A DNA stretch of 64,000 bases from Drechmeria coniospora (taxonomy: Eukaryota > Ascomycota > Sordariomycetes > Hypocreales > Ophiocordycipitaceae). Made by a program: the position numbers and the translations under genes. The notes below the pieces were generated by a model that ran no database searches, had not been told where the DNA came from, and saw only the letters and a program-made list of their open reading frames with translations. Of the stretch, positions 52,482 through 64,000 are shown one piece after another; positions within the stretch are counted from its first letter, which is position 1; each line of letters opens with the position of its first letter. The stretch spans positions 4,537,157-4,601,156 of the forward strand of contig NC_054391.1 of assembly GCF_001625195.1 (NCBI RefSeq), given 5' to 3'.

Positions 52482-54692
52482 TCACTTCTTCCCCCGTCGC
52501 CTCCCCTTCTTCTCCGGCACACTCGCGCTGCCGCCCGCAATCTCCCCCTCGTCCAGCGTTCCCTCTCTTTCGAGCTCCCTGAGCTTCTCCTGTCCGGATA
52601 TGAACATGGAAAGGTCCCGGTTCATCTCCTTGAGATCGGCATTCTCCCGCTTCAGCTCCTCGAGACCCCGCCGGGCCGCCTCGTTGTCGACGCCGAGGTG
52701 TTCGATGCGTTTCATGAGCCCCTCGTTGAGCCGCTTCTCCTCCTGGAGCGCGTTCCCAAGGCTGCGCGCGAGCGCCTCGGCCTTGGCCGCCTTCGCGCCC
52801 TGCCGCTCGAGGTCGCGCTCCAGCTGCGGCACCGTCTCGGTCCTGAGCCTCTCGTGCTCGTCCTCGAGCTCGCCGAGCCTTTCCATCACCTTGGACGACC
52901 GGCTCGAGCTGCTCTCGGCCACGGCCGCGGCCTTGGCCGCCTTGTCGACGGCCTTGCTGATCATCTCCTCGTAGTACGCCCTTTGAGATTCGAGCTGGCT
53001 CGTGATGAGGTGCGTGTACTCGAGCCCGATGTTCTCCAGCTTCGCCCGCGGCACCACGTCCTCGCTCTCGCCCTCCCTCGTCCGGCGATTCCTGCCCGGC
53101 AGCTCGACGACCTTGCCGTCGCCCTTGTCGCGGATCAGCCGGTGGACCCACATGTCGCCGGCGTAGTCCCAGACGTGCTGGGTCTCGAGCTCGAGCGCGA
53201 AGCTGTGCGCCGTCTCCTTCCAGTGCTCCTTGGCGTGGGCCCCCTTGTAGCGGCCGCAGCCGACGTAGCCGCAGAGGAGGCAGATCCAGAGGTCGTCGGC
53301 GCAGTCGCACGCGCTGCACAGGTTCGACGCCGAGGAGCCGAAAGGCTGCGAGTGGCCGCCGGCGCCGCCGTCGGGCTCGCTCGCCGGCCCTTGGCTTGAC
53401 GCCTCGTTGGTGAATCGGCAGACGGGGCAGCCGGCGCCCTTCCAGCTCTGCAGGCAGGCGCAGTGGAAGACGTGCGAGCAGGGGATCGTCATGAGCCCGT
53501 TCGTCTCGTCCATCCTCTCGAGGCAGACGGGGCACGTCGGCAGCTCGATGAGGTTCGGCGTGGGGGGCGGGAACGGCTTGAGGCCGAGGCCGCCCGAGAC
53601 GACCGACGACAGCGACGCCGACCGAGCACTCGGCCGCTTCTGCGTCGGCGTCTCGAACGTGATGGACTTGACGAAGACGACGTGGCAGACTTTCGGCTGG
53701 GAGAGAAATCAGCATCCGTCCGGTTCCCCTTGCTCCGCTTCCCTTCCAGGGGGTACCTCGCCGAGTCCACTCACCTCCATCGCGTTAAAGACCTTGCCGT
53801 CAAATGCCAGCTTCCACTGCTTCGCCCGCTCGCCGTCGCGAAACTTCAAAAGGACGAGGTATCGATTCATCTGCGACGTCATGACCATGCGGCAGTGGCT
53901 GATGTCGCTCATCCACCGCTCGCCCGCGAAGCCCATGAAGTCGCCCGGCGACATGTACGCCGGCACGGCCGGGATGCAGAGCGTCGTGCCCTCGTCGTCC
54001 GTCGGCGCCGATGCTTCCTCCTTTCCCGAAGCCTCCGTGTCGAGCTCGGGCTGGTCCGTCCGGCGGCCCAACGACGGCGTCTCGTCCTCTTCCCTGTAGA
54101 AATGCACGACGCCCCATCCAAGCTCCGTGCTGGTCGTCTCCAAGGGCAGACACTCGGCCTTTGTCGCGGTGCCGGCGCCGCCGAAGGAAGGGCCCAGCGA
54201 GGGTGCCGCCGACGGGCTGGCCTTGCTCGCTTCCTTTGCCATGTCGTACGGTCGGCTTAGGTCGACCGTCTCGATGCTCACCCGCCCGAACCTCCAGTCG
54301 CCGATGGCCGCCTGTGACTTTCTCGCCGTCGCTTGCCTCGTCTCGACGTGGCCGGGAGGCTGTCTCTCCCGCACGACCACCGCCCTCCGGCCGCCCTCGG
54401 GGACGGGCACTCTCGGCGAACCGCAATCGATGACGGCCGGGTTCGGGTTCCGCGGCAGGCTCTCCTCCGCCAACGGAGCTGCCGTCGCGTGCGGGAGTTC
54501 CCAGCGGTCGTCGCCGTTTGATCGAGCCGAGCTGTGCCTCTTCCGAGGAGATGAAGGAAAGTCGTCGAAGGCGTCGGCGTCGGGAGGCGGCAGCCAGATC
54601 TCGCCCTCGTCTCGTGCCTCCGAGGATGGCCTTGCGGTTGGGTTGGGCGTCGGGTACAGCTCAAACTTTAGATGATAATAATAGGAATGCAT
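52482..54692 (-). CDS. ETP1: BRAP2/ETP1-type RING and UBP-zinc-finger E3 ubiquitin ligase
   Basis: Two exons (54692-53775, 53696-52482) give 710 residues. The family (human BRAP, yeast Etp1) has an RRM-like BRAP2 domain, a RING, a UBP zinc finger and a coiled coil. All are visible: the RRM-like part at about 230-325 (Val-Pro-Ala-Tyr-Met-Ser-Pro-Gly-Asp-Phe, Tyr-Leu-Val-Leu-Leu-Lys-Phe, Phe-Asn-Ala-Met-Glu, Val-Phe-Val-Lys), the RING at about 361-399 (Cys-Pro-Val-Cys-Leu-Glu, Cys-Ser-His-Val-Phe-His-Cys, Cys-Pro-Val-Cys), and the UBP finger at about 433-490 (Cys-Ser-Ala-Cys, Cys-Leu-Leu-Cys-Gly-Tyr-Val-Gly-Cys). Long Glu/Arg/Lys/Ala helices fill about 520-680, with a basic end. The intron is 78 nt and contains a stop. 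In yeast Etp1 acts in ethanol and nutrient responses. The N-terminal 180 residues are low-complexity. Confidence 0.92.
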
Positions 54693-55020
54693 GGCACGGG
54701 CACGGGCACGGGCACACGCGAGTTGAAGTGTGCGAGGCCGATGGAAGCTGGATTCGCTCGGCGCCCCAGTCACACACAAGTCCGTCGGCCGAGGCTGCTG
54801 TATTTGTCAAGAAAGGCGCTGGTGGCGGGCGAGTTTCTAGCACGCTCTGCCCGCTCAGGTCGCTTCTTTGCTTCGCAGCCACCCCGTCAAACTCGACGGG
54901 CACATGGCGAGCATCTAGGGCGAGCACGCTCGCGGTGTGATCGGAACATGGTGCACTATTTGATCTTTCTTCTCGCTTCTCCATCAGTCATCTGCACCGG
55001 GTTCACGTGCATATGGGTGT
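54693..55020. other. Upstream region of the RING ligase gene
   Basis: A GGGCAC hexamer repeats four times at about 54,697-54,717, just before the start codon on the gene's strand. No other feature is seen. Confidence 0.4.
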
Positions 55021-55320
55021 GATTACTGTACATGTACTCTGTACCAACCAGTGGACATGTACCTACAGTACAAGCACTGTATGGAATGAGGAGTAATTAA
55101 TAATACTTGAAAGAACTTGCTTACAGTGGGCGTACCGAAGTGCAACCAAGTACGGAGTACGGAGTATCCGTACTGTACTCCGTACTTACCTTACAGTAGT
55201 TGCACAGTACAGTACAGCTATACAGCATAGTGCACGTGGGGTGAAGTTCGTACTGTACTCTCTAATACTCTCTCCATTTCATGTGCTTACTGAGGTCTCA
55301 ATACTCCGTACTTAATGCAT
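55020..55320. repeat. GTAC-word island 10
   Basis: It holds GTACGGAGTACGGAGTATCC followed by GTACTGTACTCCGTACTTAC, a long interrupted inverted repeat near 55,149-55,190. Confidence 0.8.
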
Positions 55321-55704
55321 AATCGGAACAGAGCCCCCCCTTCCCCCCCCCACCGAACACGTCACCTGCCTGCTCACATCAACACTCAGTCTGCCGTACA
55401 ATGCAAGCCTGTAGCCGTACTCATCCATGCGCTAGGCAGGGCAAAAGGATACGATGCACGCGTGCATCTAGGCAGAACTTCCGTCCCCATTGTCATTTCC
55501 ATCACGCCGCACCACAAGAAGTAGATGGAGTGTATCGGTATAAACAAGTCTGCATTGGCACCACGTCGGGGAGACGCGAGATGCGCAAACTAAACTACTA
55601 CCCTATGATGCCGGACGCCGTCATTCAATACCGTAACGATGGCGCTCTCGTTTACCCAGCGCTCCTCGACCACATCCATCATCCATGACGAGCGTGTAGG
55701 TGCA
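55321..55704. other. Downstream region of the polyubiquitin gene
   Basis: Mixed composition with C runs at about 55,336-55,352. Plus-strand frames (55315-55524, 55401-55688) overlap each other and show no domain. Confidence 0.4.
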
Positions 55705-56539
<835 letters not shown>

Positions 56540-57850
56540 CGTGGCAGTTGCGTGAATCTTGCTGCAAGTTGCGGTCGTGGCACGGCGAGGTGATGGTATC
56601 CGGGAGCGTGTTGGAATCGCGGATGGAACAGAGGGGTTGGTGGTGGAAGTGAGGAGAGTTATGTGTAGGAGGAAAGATTGGTCGCCAGGGGCAGAAGAAG
56701 GTGGGAGAGTTGGTTATGTAGAAGCGAGAAGGTGGGAGGGAGCCTACGGCGGTGGAAGGCGGCAAGTCGAACGACCGAACGAGCACGGCTGAGGGAGGGG
56801 GCCCCACCGCAGTGACCAACAATCTTACCATGTTGGGGTTGGTTGGGTGGGTGGGTGGCCGATGACGACTCCGGAGGCGCGGCCTGCGTGAGCGCATGAT
56901 TCATCTCTGCTTGCCAATAGCGCGCAACGCTTGCCGGAAGGCTCCAGCAGCCTCCAGCATTGTCCAGGGCCGAGACGGTGAGACGCAGCTTGTCGCAGAT
57001 ACTTGCGCCAGCACCAGCGAGTCGGCGCCGCATGCCGTACCCGGTACTTGCCCTCGAAACATGGATGTGGCGACATCGGGGGTGTACAGTTGGTGCCTAC
57101 AGTGCGTACTAGGTACTAGTCACCTTGGCGGTATGCTGAGCAGGCTGAGCCTCCTGCAACCTCGACCATCCGGAAGCAGTCATCGCAAGCGGCGCGGTGT
57201 CAGGTCGCATCACGGCGAACATTGTCGGATGCAATCAATTCATCGTCGCATTCCCTGCCCTCCCTTGCCCACTTGATCGATTTTTTTTTATTTTTGGCCG
57301 TATTTTCGTTGTGGTTTTTTGTCGTCGTCGTTTAATGCTAACATTCGGAGCGGAGGCGCAGTTCTTCCCTCCTCGTGACATGCACGCCCGAGGTGAGACC
57401 TCGATACCTTTTTGGGCACCTGACCAGAGTCTCGACTCCTCTCCGTAGCACGTTTGCACCACCACAACTTTCTCACCCTCGCCGTTCGACTGTGTTCGAC
57501 AGTGCCCAGCATGCTTCAACAGGCCGCTACCGCTGTTCCCGATTTTCTCGACATTTCTCGGTGGATGCGCATGCGGCGCAGGCTGCGCATCCCGTGCCTA
57601 CAGGATGGTCCGGATCTGTGGTCACCAGCCAGTCATGTTATGCGGATACCCATCATTAGTCATCAGGTTTGAACTCTTTGTGCACCACCGTCGTTTACCT
57701 GCCAATGTTGACGCCGCGGGGTACATGAGTAATACTCAGCACACATTAGGGGTATTTACAGCACTCGTTATTCCGTTGATCCGGCACCGACATGCTGTAG
57801 ATGTACTCTATACTTACAGTGCACCAACCCTTTCCCCGACGCCAAGTTGA
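56540..57850. promoter_or_regulatory. Upstream region of polyubiquitin
   Basis: The first 250 bp read as a pyrimidine-rich leader on the gene's strand. T-rich runs follow near 57,281-57,340. No TATA or clear heat-shock element array could be fixed by eye. A lone GTACTAGGTACTAG word is near 57,105. Confidence 0.4.
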
Positions 57851-58000
57851 TCTACAGCGCACTGTACTCCGTACTCCGTATTAATAATCACGAGTAAGTA
57901 CTAGGTACTTACTGCACTTGGTACTCAAGTACGAGCGCACCTACTTACAGTACGATGCACCGGTACTTGCAAATACCTGTACTCCGCGGCTGTAGCTGTT
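57850..58000. repeat. GTAC-word island 11
   Basis: Short island: TACTCCGTACTCCGTATTAA, AAGTACTAGGTACTTACTGC. Confidence 0.7.
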
Positions 58001-59080
58001 GGTGCTGCCACGATCCATCATGATTGTACGAGCAATATAACCTCGAAATGGGCACATGCAGCGCCGTTCTCAACTCGTCATGTCGAGTGAAGCACCACCA
58101 GTATATGTGCGTGGACATGGACACATTTCCTACCGCCAGGACGAGCGGGTTGTGCTGGTTGCCAGCTGTGACATGACACCTGAAATGTTTCTACTTCTAG
58201 GCGCATCCATCGTTGCGAGTAACATCACTACGGCACTCGACATATCGTACAGTAGCAATTTCGCAGTACCCAAGGACATATACTCTGTTGTAATAATAGT
58301 ACACATTACCCACCACCAGCTTAGCCGGGTCGTACTGATTCCAAAATGCCGACAGGAGCGCAAGCCCTGCCATGAGCACGCACGCACAACTGCCGCTTTG
58401 CGCTTGCACTTGCGGAGCAACTGCCGTTTGCGTTTCCCCTTACTTATGCAGATGCTCACATCTACTGCCTTTTTCATTTGAACTTGGCTCTTAGCTGCCT
58501 GCCTGGATACGGCAACGAAGGCCCGACTTGGCCGATTTTGGTGAAAAGGATCGAGAGGCGATAGAACTCCTCCCTGGGCATCCGCTTTACAGTATACGTA
58601 CTTACACTCGGACCGTCGGGTTTTTCAAGATGCCTTCTAATAGTGTTATCATAAAACACATTCAAGTAAGTACAAGTGCTGTACAGTACGTAAATACGGA
58701 GCACATGCAACGTACTTACTTGCAAGTATTCCGTACAAGTAGTCGGGCTTCATCCTCCTCCACTCTCCATAGGCTCCGCGGGGAATCGCTCCTCACCATG
58801 TCCTTATTTGACCGAAGTTGACGGAGAGGACGAAGAAAGGTTTCCGCTTTTGACCTCGACGCCGCAATATATTTGGCCATCAATAAAATCTCCTTCACAC
58901 CGACGATGTACCATACTTGTGTCGACGCCAACCTAGCAGCTTGGCAAAAACAGATAGGTGAGGGGGAGGTGTGCGTGTATCGAAGAGGATCACGGTCGCC
59001 GCCCCTTCTCTGTTCATATTCGTTACCTTGTAGCAATATACTGTATGATCTTGCTCATCAAACAACGGTGTATCGAATTC
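58001..59080. other. Intergenic region with a doubtful 141-codon frame
   Basis: An ATG at 58056 opens a frame to 58481 with no recognised motif. The sequence around it is not GC3-biased like the real genes, so I do not call it a gene. Island words recur briefly at 58,590-58,740. Confidence 0.35.
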
Positions 59081-62060
59081 TAGGTGTACTTACTACTCCG
59101 TACTGTACTTGTGATGCATGCAAGTACTAATAAGTACCTATACAAGTTCAGGTGCCTCCAGGAGTATCAAGTACCTACATGCATAAGTACTGTACACCAC
59201 TTGTGCAGTAACACTTACAGCAAGTGTACCGTGCTTGTAGGTGTGCGGAGTACTAACACTACCCCTTCTTACTGTACTTACAAGTGAGTAATTACAAGTA
59301 CAGGTACAAGTGTAGAGACATAGGACAGCATTCCTTACAGTAATCCATGCTCTGTTTGCCGATGGGAATTCTCTTGCCAGTATTTGCACTCTGTACACCC
59401 AAGTACAACAACGGGGTAACTGCATGTACTTACTTAAGTACGTTGGCACATGGGGACCCGCCCCAGGGGTATGGAGTTCGTCCGATAGGTCAATCACCGA
59501 CTCTTGGTGCCTTGATGATCCTTCTGGCAATAGCAAAGGATCGACACTGATCCCCTGTGCTCGCTTTCACTCGCGAACTTGCTCAAAGTACGGAGTAGGG
59601 GCACGAGCCGATGACATAGCCGGGCTAGCTACCGGGACGTTCGCCCGCATGGCTGCTCGGCGTGACGAGTTATAGCTGTGCTCTTCCTCCTGAGTATGCA
59701 CTTTCTGGTCGTAAAAGTACAGATATAGTGCGAGTATTATCGCTCCCCACACGGCGAGGTGTAGTAGGTGTACAAGTAAAACTTGTAACACTTAAGTACA
59801 TGTGCAGTGCTCTACATGTACTCGTAACACTTACATGTGCAGTGCTCTACATGTACTCGTAATACTAGAACTGTACAGTAGATGCAACTGCATGCAAGTA
59901 CAAGTGCTTGCGAGGAATGCCGATAATAATAGAGTCATGTGTCGATTGCACATGAATGCAGGTGTACAGGAAGTACAAGGACATTGAGCATATGCATGGC
60001 ATCAGTTCTCGTCTGGGACGAAGTATTACGGAGTACTGTACGGAGTACGTGTAACAGTAATTACGGCACTACTGTACACCACAGCCTGCGAGTGTGCGGA
60101 CGGAAGAATACCGCATTAGCAAAGGCACGTATAGCTTGCCAGTTGGGACATCGTAATACTTGCAAGTACTCCGTACTTGTACAGTACTTACAACACTTAC
60201 TAGGTATGTACCTACTTGTACAGAGTACTCCGTACATGTACTGTAGTTGTACTTGCACGGTGTAGAGAATAATATTTGTATATTATAGGTGTAGGCATAC
60301 AACACCTACGTGTAATACTTGTACTTGTACATAGTTGCAAGTATATATTTGTACTCCTGGTTGCAAGAGGTGAGCAAGTAGGTATGTAAGGGCATTATAC
60401 ACCTTCCCACAGCTAGCTTGCATACTAATTGCATACTTATGTAAAATAATAATGCTACGTAATGTGCCGAGTGTGTTAGCTATGCGTTGCGACTAAATAC
60501 AGTACTTGCAAGTACGGCGTACTTGCACCAACACGTGTTAGTACGCGAATTGTGGATGCACATGTAGTAATACTCGTACGACATAATTACTCATTATACT
60601 CCCCAAAACATCGAGTACTCCGCACAAGAAAGTACTGTAAGTAGTAATAAGTAGGCAAGATGGCTTGCTCTGCTGTGTACGGAGTAATTGTATAATAAAG
60701 TACAAAAAGCTTTTTGTGTCAAGTGAAGAGGAGGGTGCTGAGTGGGGATCGGGGCCTTTTGAACTTGGAAGGATGACGTTGAGCGTGGGTCGTCGGAGCC
60801 GCTCATGTTGGAAGGATGAACGACAGGTGGGGGCTGGAGTGTTTGTCATGCTGGAAGCATGGTTATTGAGTGGATAAAGAGCCTGTTTGATTACGGAGTA
60901 CCTTTTGAGCAGATGGAAAGTCCGGTAATAATTGCCTGTCTTGCTCTTGCATGTTGGCCTACATGTACACCTTCTTACTCCAACCAAGGAATACTTACTT
61001 GGGCCACAAACAGAGTGCTTGTACGGTTCTCCGTCCACTTACTGTACTTACTTGCGTGGAATATCTTTGCAAACAAGTACAACATGCAAGAGTGCTGCAG
61101 CCGCAGACGAGGTGTGCATACTTGCGAGCACGAGCGAGCAATGCTGCTGCCCGTTCATGGACAATGCTCGCACGATTCATCACATCGACTTCTCCTTTCC
61201 CAATCTAGAAAGCCGACCTAATAAGTAGTCCACTCTTCAACTCCATGTCGATGCGCTTACGTACTACTTCCTACGTTGTACAGGTAATACATGCTTCGAT
61301 ACCCCGGCTGCTATGCTCGAATTTTCCGCCTTGTCAGCCATTGCAACGTGATGTACCGAGTAATATATGTAGAGTACATCGTCCTGGTTTTGCCCTCGGT
61401 CGTTCCGGTCAATACTCCGCACAGGAGGAGGAATCATTCTTGAAGGAGTTTGTAGGAATATACTAGTGTATCGTGCGGTCCATTTGTCCATCAAGCTAAC
61501 GGCAACGGTTGATGTCGCCAAGATATAATCACCCGATGCCAACGACCCGCCCGCCCCTCCCCCCTACTGGCCGCTATTGTTATGAACCCTTGCTCTACAG
61601 TATAGTAAACCTTCCAACTATACTTACGGTCAAATACGTACGAGTACAAGTAATATACGTAACTACTGTACTCCGTACAAGGAGTGCATATACTTGTACA
61701 AATACACATACAGTTGTATAGCGTCCATAATACTTGCACATGACTACATACTTACACGTACTTACTTGCACGTACTTACTCCGTATACCCGTACGAGTCC
61801 CGGGATAAGTGCATGTACTTGCGCCAACTGCCGAGGAAGGTGTGCGCTAGATTATACGTAATATCGTCATGGAGCTTGGCATCGTCGATCTGGTGTATGA
61901 TCGTAGGTGTACACCTACTTACTTACTGTACAGTAGGCGCGGCTACAAGTACTTACTTACAGCTATTTACTTACAGTACTTACGTGCAAGTACAGTAAGT
62001 ACTTGCATGCGGCATACTAGACTTTCACTTGCGGCACGGTACATATAATAGGTATCAACG
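59080..62060. repeat. GTAC-word island 12
   Basis: Three kilobases of GTAC words with word-poor patches (about 59,500-59,700, 60,700-60,890 and 61,200-61,560). It contains a 35-bp tandem duplication starting at 59798 and 59833. No gene is supported. Confidence 0.75.
59798..59866 (+). repeat. 35-bp tandem duplication in island 12
   Basis: ACATGTGCAGTGCTCTACAT and the following ACTCGTAA are repeated with a 35-bp step, starting at 59798 and 59833. Confidence 0.85.
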
Positions 62061-62171
62061 TCGGCGCCATCCGCGCAAATGTAACCGAGTACCACTCCGT
62101 CCACGGAGGCACCGACCTCTACTGCACACGTGCGTGTAACGTGCTCGTACGTAATGCAAGGACGGTAGCCG

Positions 62172-62179
62172 TATAAATA
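62172..62179 (+). promoter_or_regulatory. TATA box of the S28 peptidase gene
   Basis: TATAAATA lies 95 bp before the ATG at 62274, followed by a CT-rich leader (TTCTCCTCTCTCGTCTCCTC). It is the best-placed TATA box in the window. Confidence 0.6.
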
Positions 62180-62273
62180 CGAGCGACGATGCAGACGTTG
62201 CGAGCTTCCTGCCCGTTCTCCTCTCTCGTCTCCTCCTCCTTCCCTCGCGCTCGCTCAAGCACCCAGGATCGAG

Positions 62274-64000
62274 ATGCATTCCTACTCCGTGTTGGCCGCC
62301 GCTCTCACGCAGCTGCTCCTCGTTACATCGGCCTCTGGCGCCGTGTTGCCTGGCTCGATCGTCCCGGACGACTCCTCCCCGTCCTCCAAGCATGTGGTGA
62401 GGCGAGATGAAGACAAGAAGGTCGTCTTCAAGATGGACTACTTTATCCAGCTCATAAACCACGACGACCCACCATTCGGTTACTTTAAGCAGCGGTACTG
62501 GTGGAACGACGAACACTACAAGGGCAAAGGCTCGCCCATCATCCTGAAGGCGCCGAGCGAGGGGAACGGCGAGGACGACTTGGCCTACCTGACGAACGAT
62601 ACCCTCCTTGGCCAGTTTGCCGAGGCTGTCGGCGGCGCCATCATCGTGCTCGAACACCGCTACTGGGGCAAAAGCTCGCCCTATCCGGAGCTGACGGCTG
62701 AAACACTGCAGTATCTCAACGTCGGAAACGCGACGGCCGACCTCGTCTACTTTGCCAGAAACGTCTTTCTGGACTTTGACAAGACTCAGTCGTCGAGGCC
62801 TTCCAAGGCCCCCTGGGTGCTCTCCGGCGCCTCCTACTCCGGCGCGCTCGCAGCGTGGACGAATGCCATCAGGCCCGGCACCTTCTGGGCCTATCACTGC
62901 TCGAGCGCTACCGTCCAGGCTCTCCCCGACATGTCCGACTCGTTCAACATTGCCGAGGCCGCCATGCCCCGTAACTGCAGCGCCGACTTTCAAAAGATGA
63001 TCAAGCATGTCGACGACGTGCTGACGAAGAAGAATTACCTGGCGCGAAAATATCTGAAGAACCAGTTTGGCCTCGGCGCCATGGACGACGACAACAGTTT
63101 TGCTGCCGTTCTTGCTCTCGGGCCCCTCCGCTGGCAGGGCGCCCAGTTCTACACCGGCTACACGGAACTGCACCGAATGTGTGACTACGTCGAGGTGAGT
63201 GCCAGCAAGCGGGCCGGTCGCGGTTCGGCATGGCCGGAGCGCGGAGAAGCTAGCTTTCCGCATGGCGGGCTGACGAAGGGATCTGCAGAACCAGTGGCCT
63301 GGCAGCACATCGAACCCGACCGGAGCGGAGGGCGTCGGCCTGCACAAGGCCCTAGAAGGATATGGTCGATTTTTCCAAGAGGTCATCATTCCGGAGAGTA
63401 AGTGCCATGGTCGTTTTTCGTTGTGCTGCGTCGGCTGACGGGTGTGGATTAGACTGCGACATGAAGGAACTGGCCAAAAATAACGACACGGCCTCCTGCT
63501 TCTCGACGGACAACGTTGAGACCTCGCCGGTGTATTCGGACTTGTCTGTGGATAATACCATGGGCCGCCAGTGGAGATGGCTCAGCTGCAACGAGCCGTA
63601 CGTTTCAATGTCCCTCCGCCACACCATCTCACCCCGGGCGTTTGACGGCTAACGGAAGGGCAGGTTGGAATCGTGGATGACCGGGGGACCCAACATGAAG
63701 TCCGGCATCGTCTCCACGCTCTTTACCAGCGATTCCCTGCGCAGCGAATGCGAACAGTTCTTCCCTACCGTCAACAACCATACGTACGGCCTCGCGAAGA
63801 ATCGTACCGCCGACGACCTGAACGCCCTCACCGGCGGCTGGGACCCGGGAAACGCGAAAAGGGTCATGTGGGTGAACGGCGAGTACGACATGTGGCGGCC
63901 AGCGACTGTCTCTTCTCAGAGGAGGACTGGCAAACCGCTTGAGTCGGTCTATTTGATCCCCAAGGGGATGCATGCCAGCGACATATTTGTGCTTAACGGA
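62274..64000 (+). CDS. Secreted serine peptidase, family S28 (Pro-X carboxypeptidase type), partial
   Basis: Exons 62274-63194, 63289-63397, 63453-63597 and 63664 onward; the last is cut by the window end. A signal peptide (to about Ser-Ala-Ser-Gly-Ala) is followed by the family's start, Phe-Ile-Gln-Leu-Ile-Asn-His-Asp-Asp-Pro-Pro, Phe-Lys-Gln-Arg-Tyr-Trp and Glu-His-Arg-Tyr-Trp-Gly. The nucleophile is Ser187 in Gly-Ala-Ser-Tyr-Ser-Gly. The charge-relay Asp is probably that of Asn-Gly-Glu-Tyr-Asp-Met-Trp and the His that of Gly-Met-His-Ala-Ser-Asp. S28 enzymes cut near proline in acid conditions and serve extracellular digestion. Each splice join keeps the phase and restores the family pattern. 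Introns are 94, 55 and 66 nt. Several Asn-x-Thr sites suggest glycosylation. Confidence 0.9.

Noticed and set aside
52062..53399. 445-codon plus-strand frame
   Set aside because: Antisense shadow of the RING ligase gene; it contains no motif and starts in island DNA.

Overview
The window is nuclear DNA of a filamentous ascomycete, probably Sordariomycetes and perhaps Hypocreales; the order is inference. Short 50-170 nt introns with GT..AG ends and CTAAC/CTGAC-like branch sites, GC-rich third codon positions and typical fungal proteins (UTP14, COX15, an HP1 homologue, a fungal-type glycerol-3-phosphate acyltransferase, polyubiquitin) all point there. No rRNA, tRNA, transposon or CRISPR array was recognised.

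Left block (1-13,000): an AT-richer compartment dominated by one giant Thr/Pro/Cys repeat reading frame (repeats from about 530 to 8,430) that ends in a DUF6923-like domain. The repeats are nested at three scales (about 117-119 bp, 357 bp and 1,314 bp). The 5' end looks broken or unresolved: no ATG starts the open frame, and the repeats change frame near 1,012. After it come about 3.7 kb with no supported gene.

Right block (13,000-64,000): GC-rich and housekeeping-like. In order: BIM1-like membrane protein (-), small Cys-rich GPI-type secreted protein (+), vacuolar Ca2+/H+ exchanger (+), UTP14 (-) diverging from COX15 (+), zinc-finger/coiled-coil protein (-), HP1 chromodomain protein (+), a 56-residue membrane peptide (+), a 401-residue hypothetical protein (+), APD1-type thioredoxin-like ferredoxin (-), glycerol-3-phosphate acyltransferase (-), BRAP2/ETP1-type RING ligase (-), three-unit polyubiquitin (-), and an S28 serine peptidase (+) cut by the window end.

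The genes are separated by long intergenic islands built from GTAC-centred words (TACTCCGTAC/GTACGGAGTA, AAGTACTT, ACATGTAC), including perfect 16-18 bp palindromes. They occur between genes all through the right block, I did not find them inside exons, and they are absent from the left block. With the nested adhesin-like array, they are the most unusual structure here.

Exon coordinates were worked out by hand from splice consensus, reading phase and family conservation. No database search was run.
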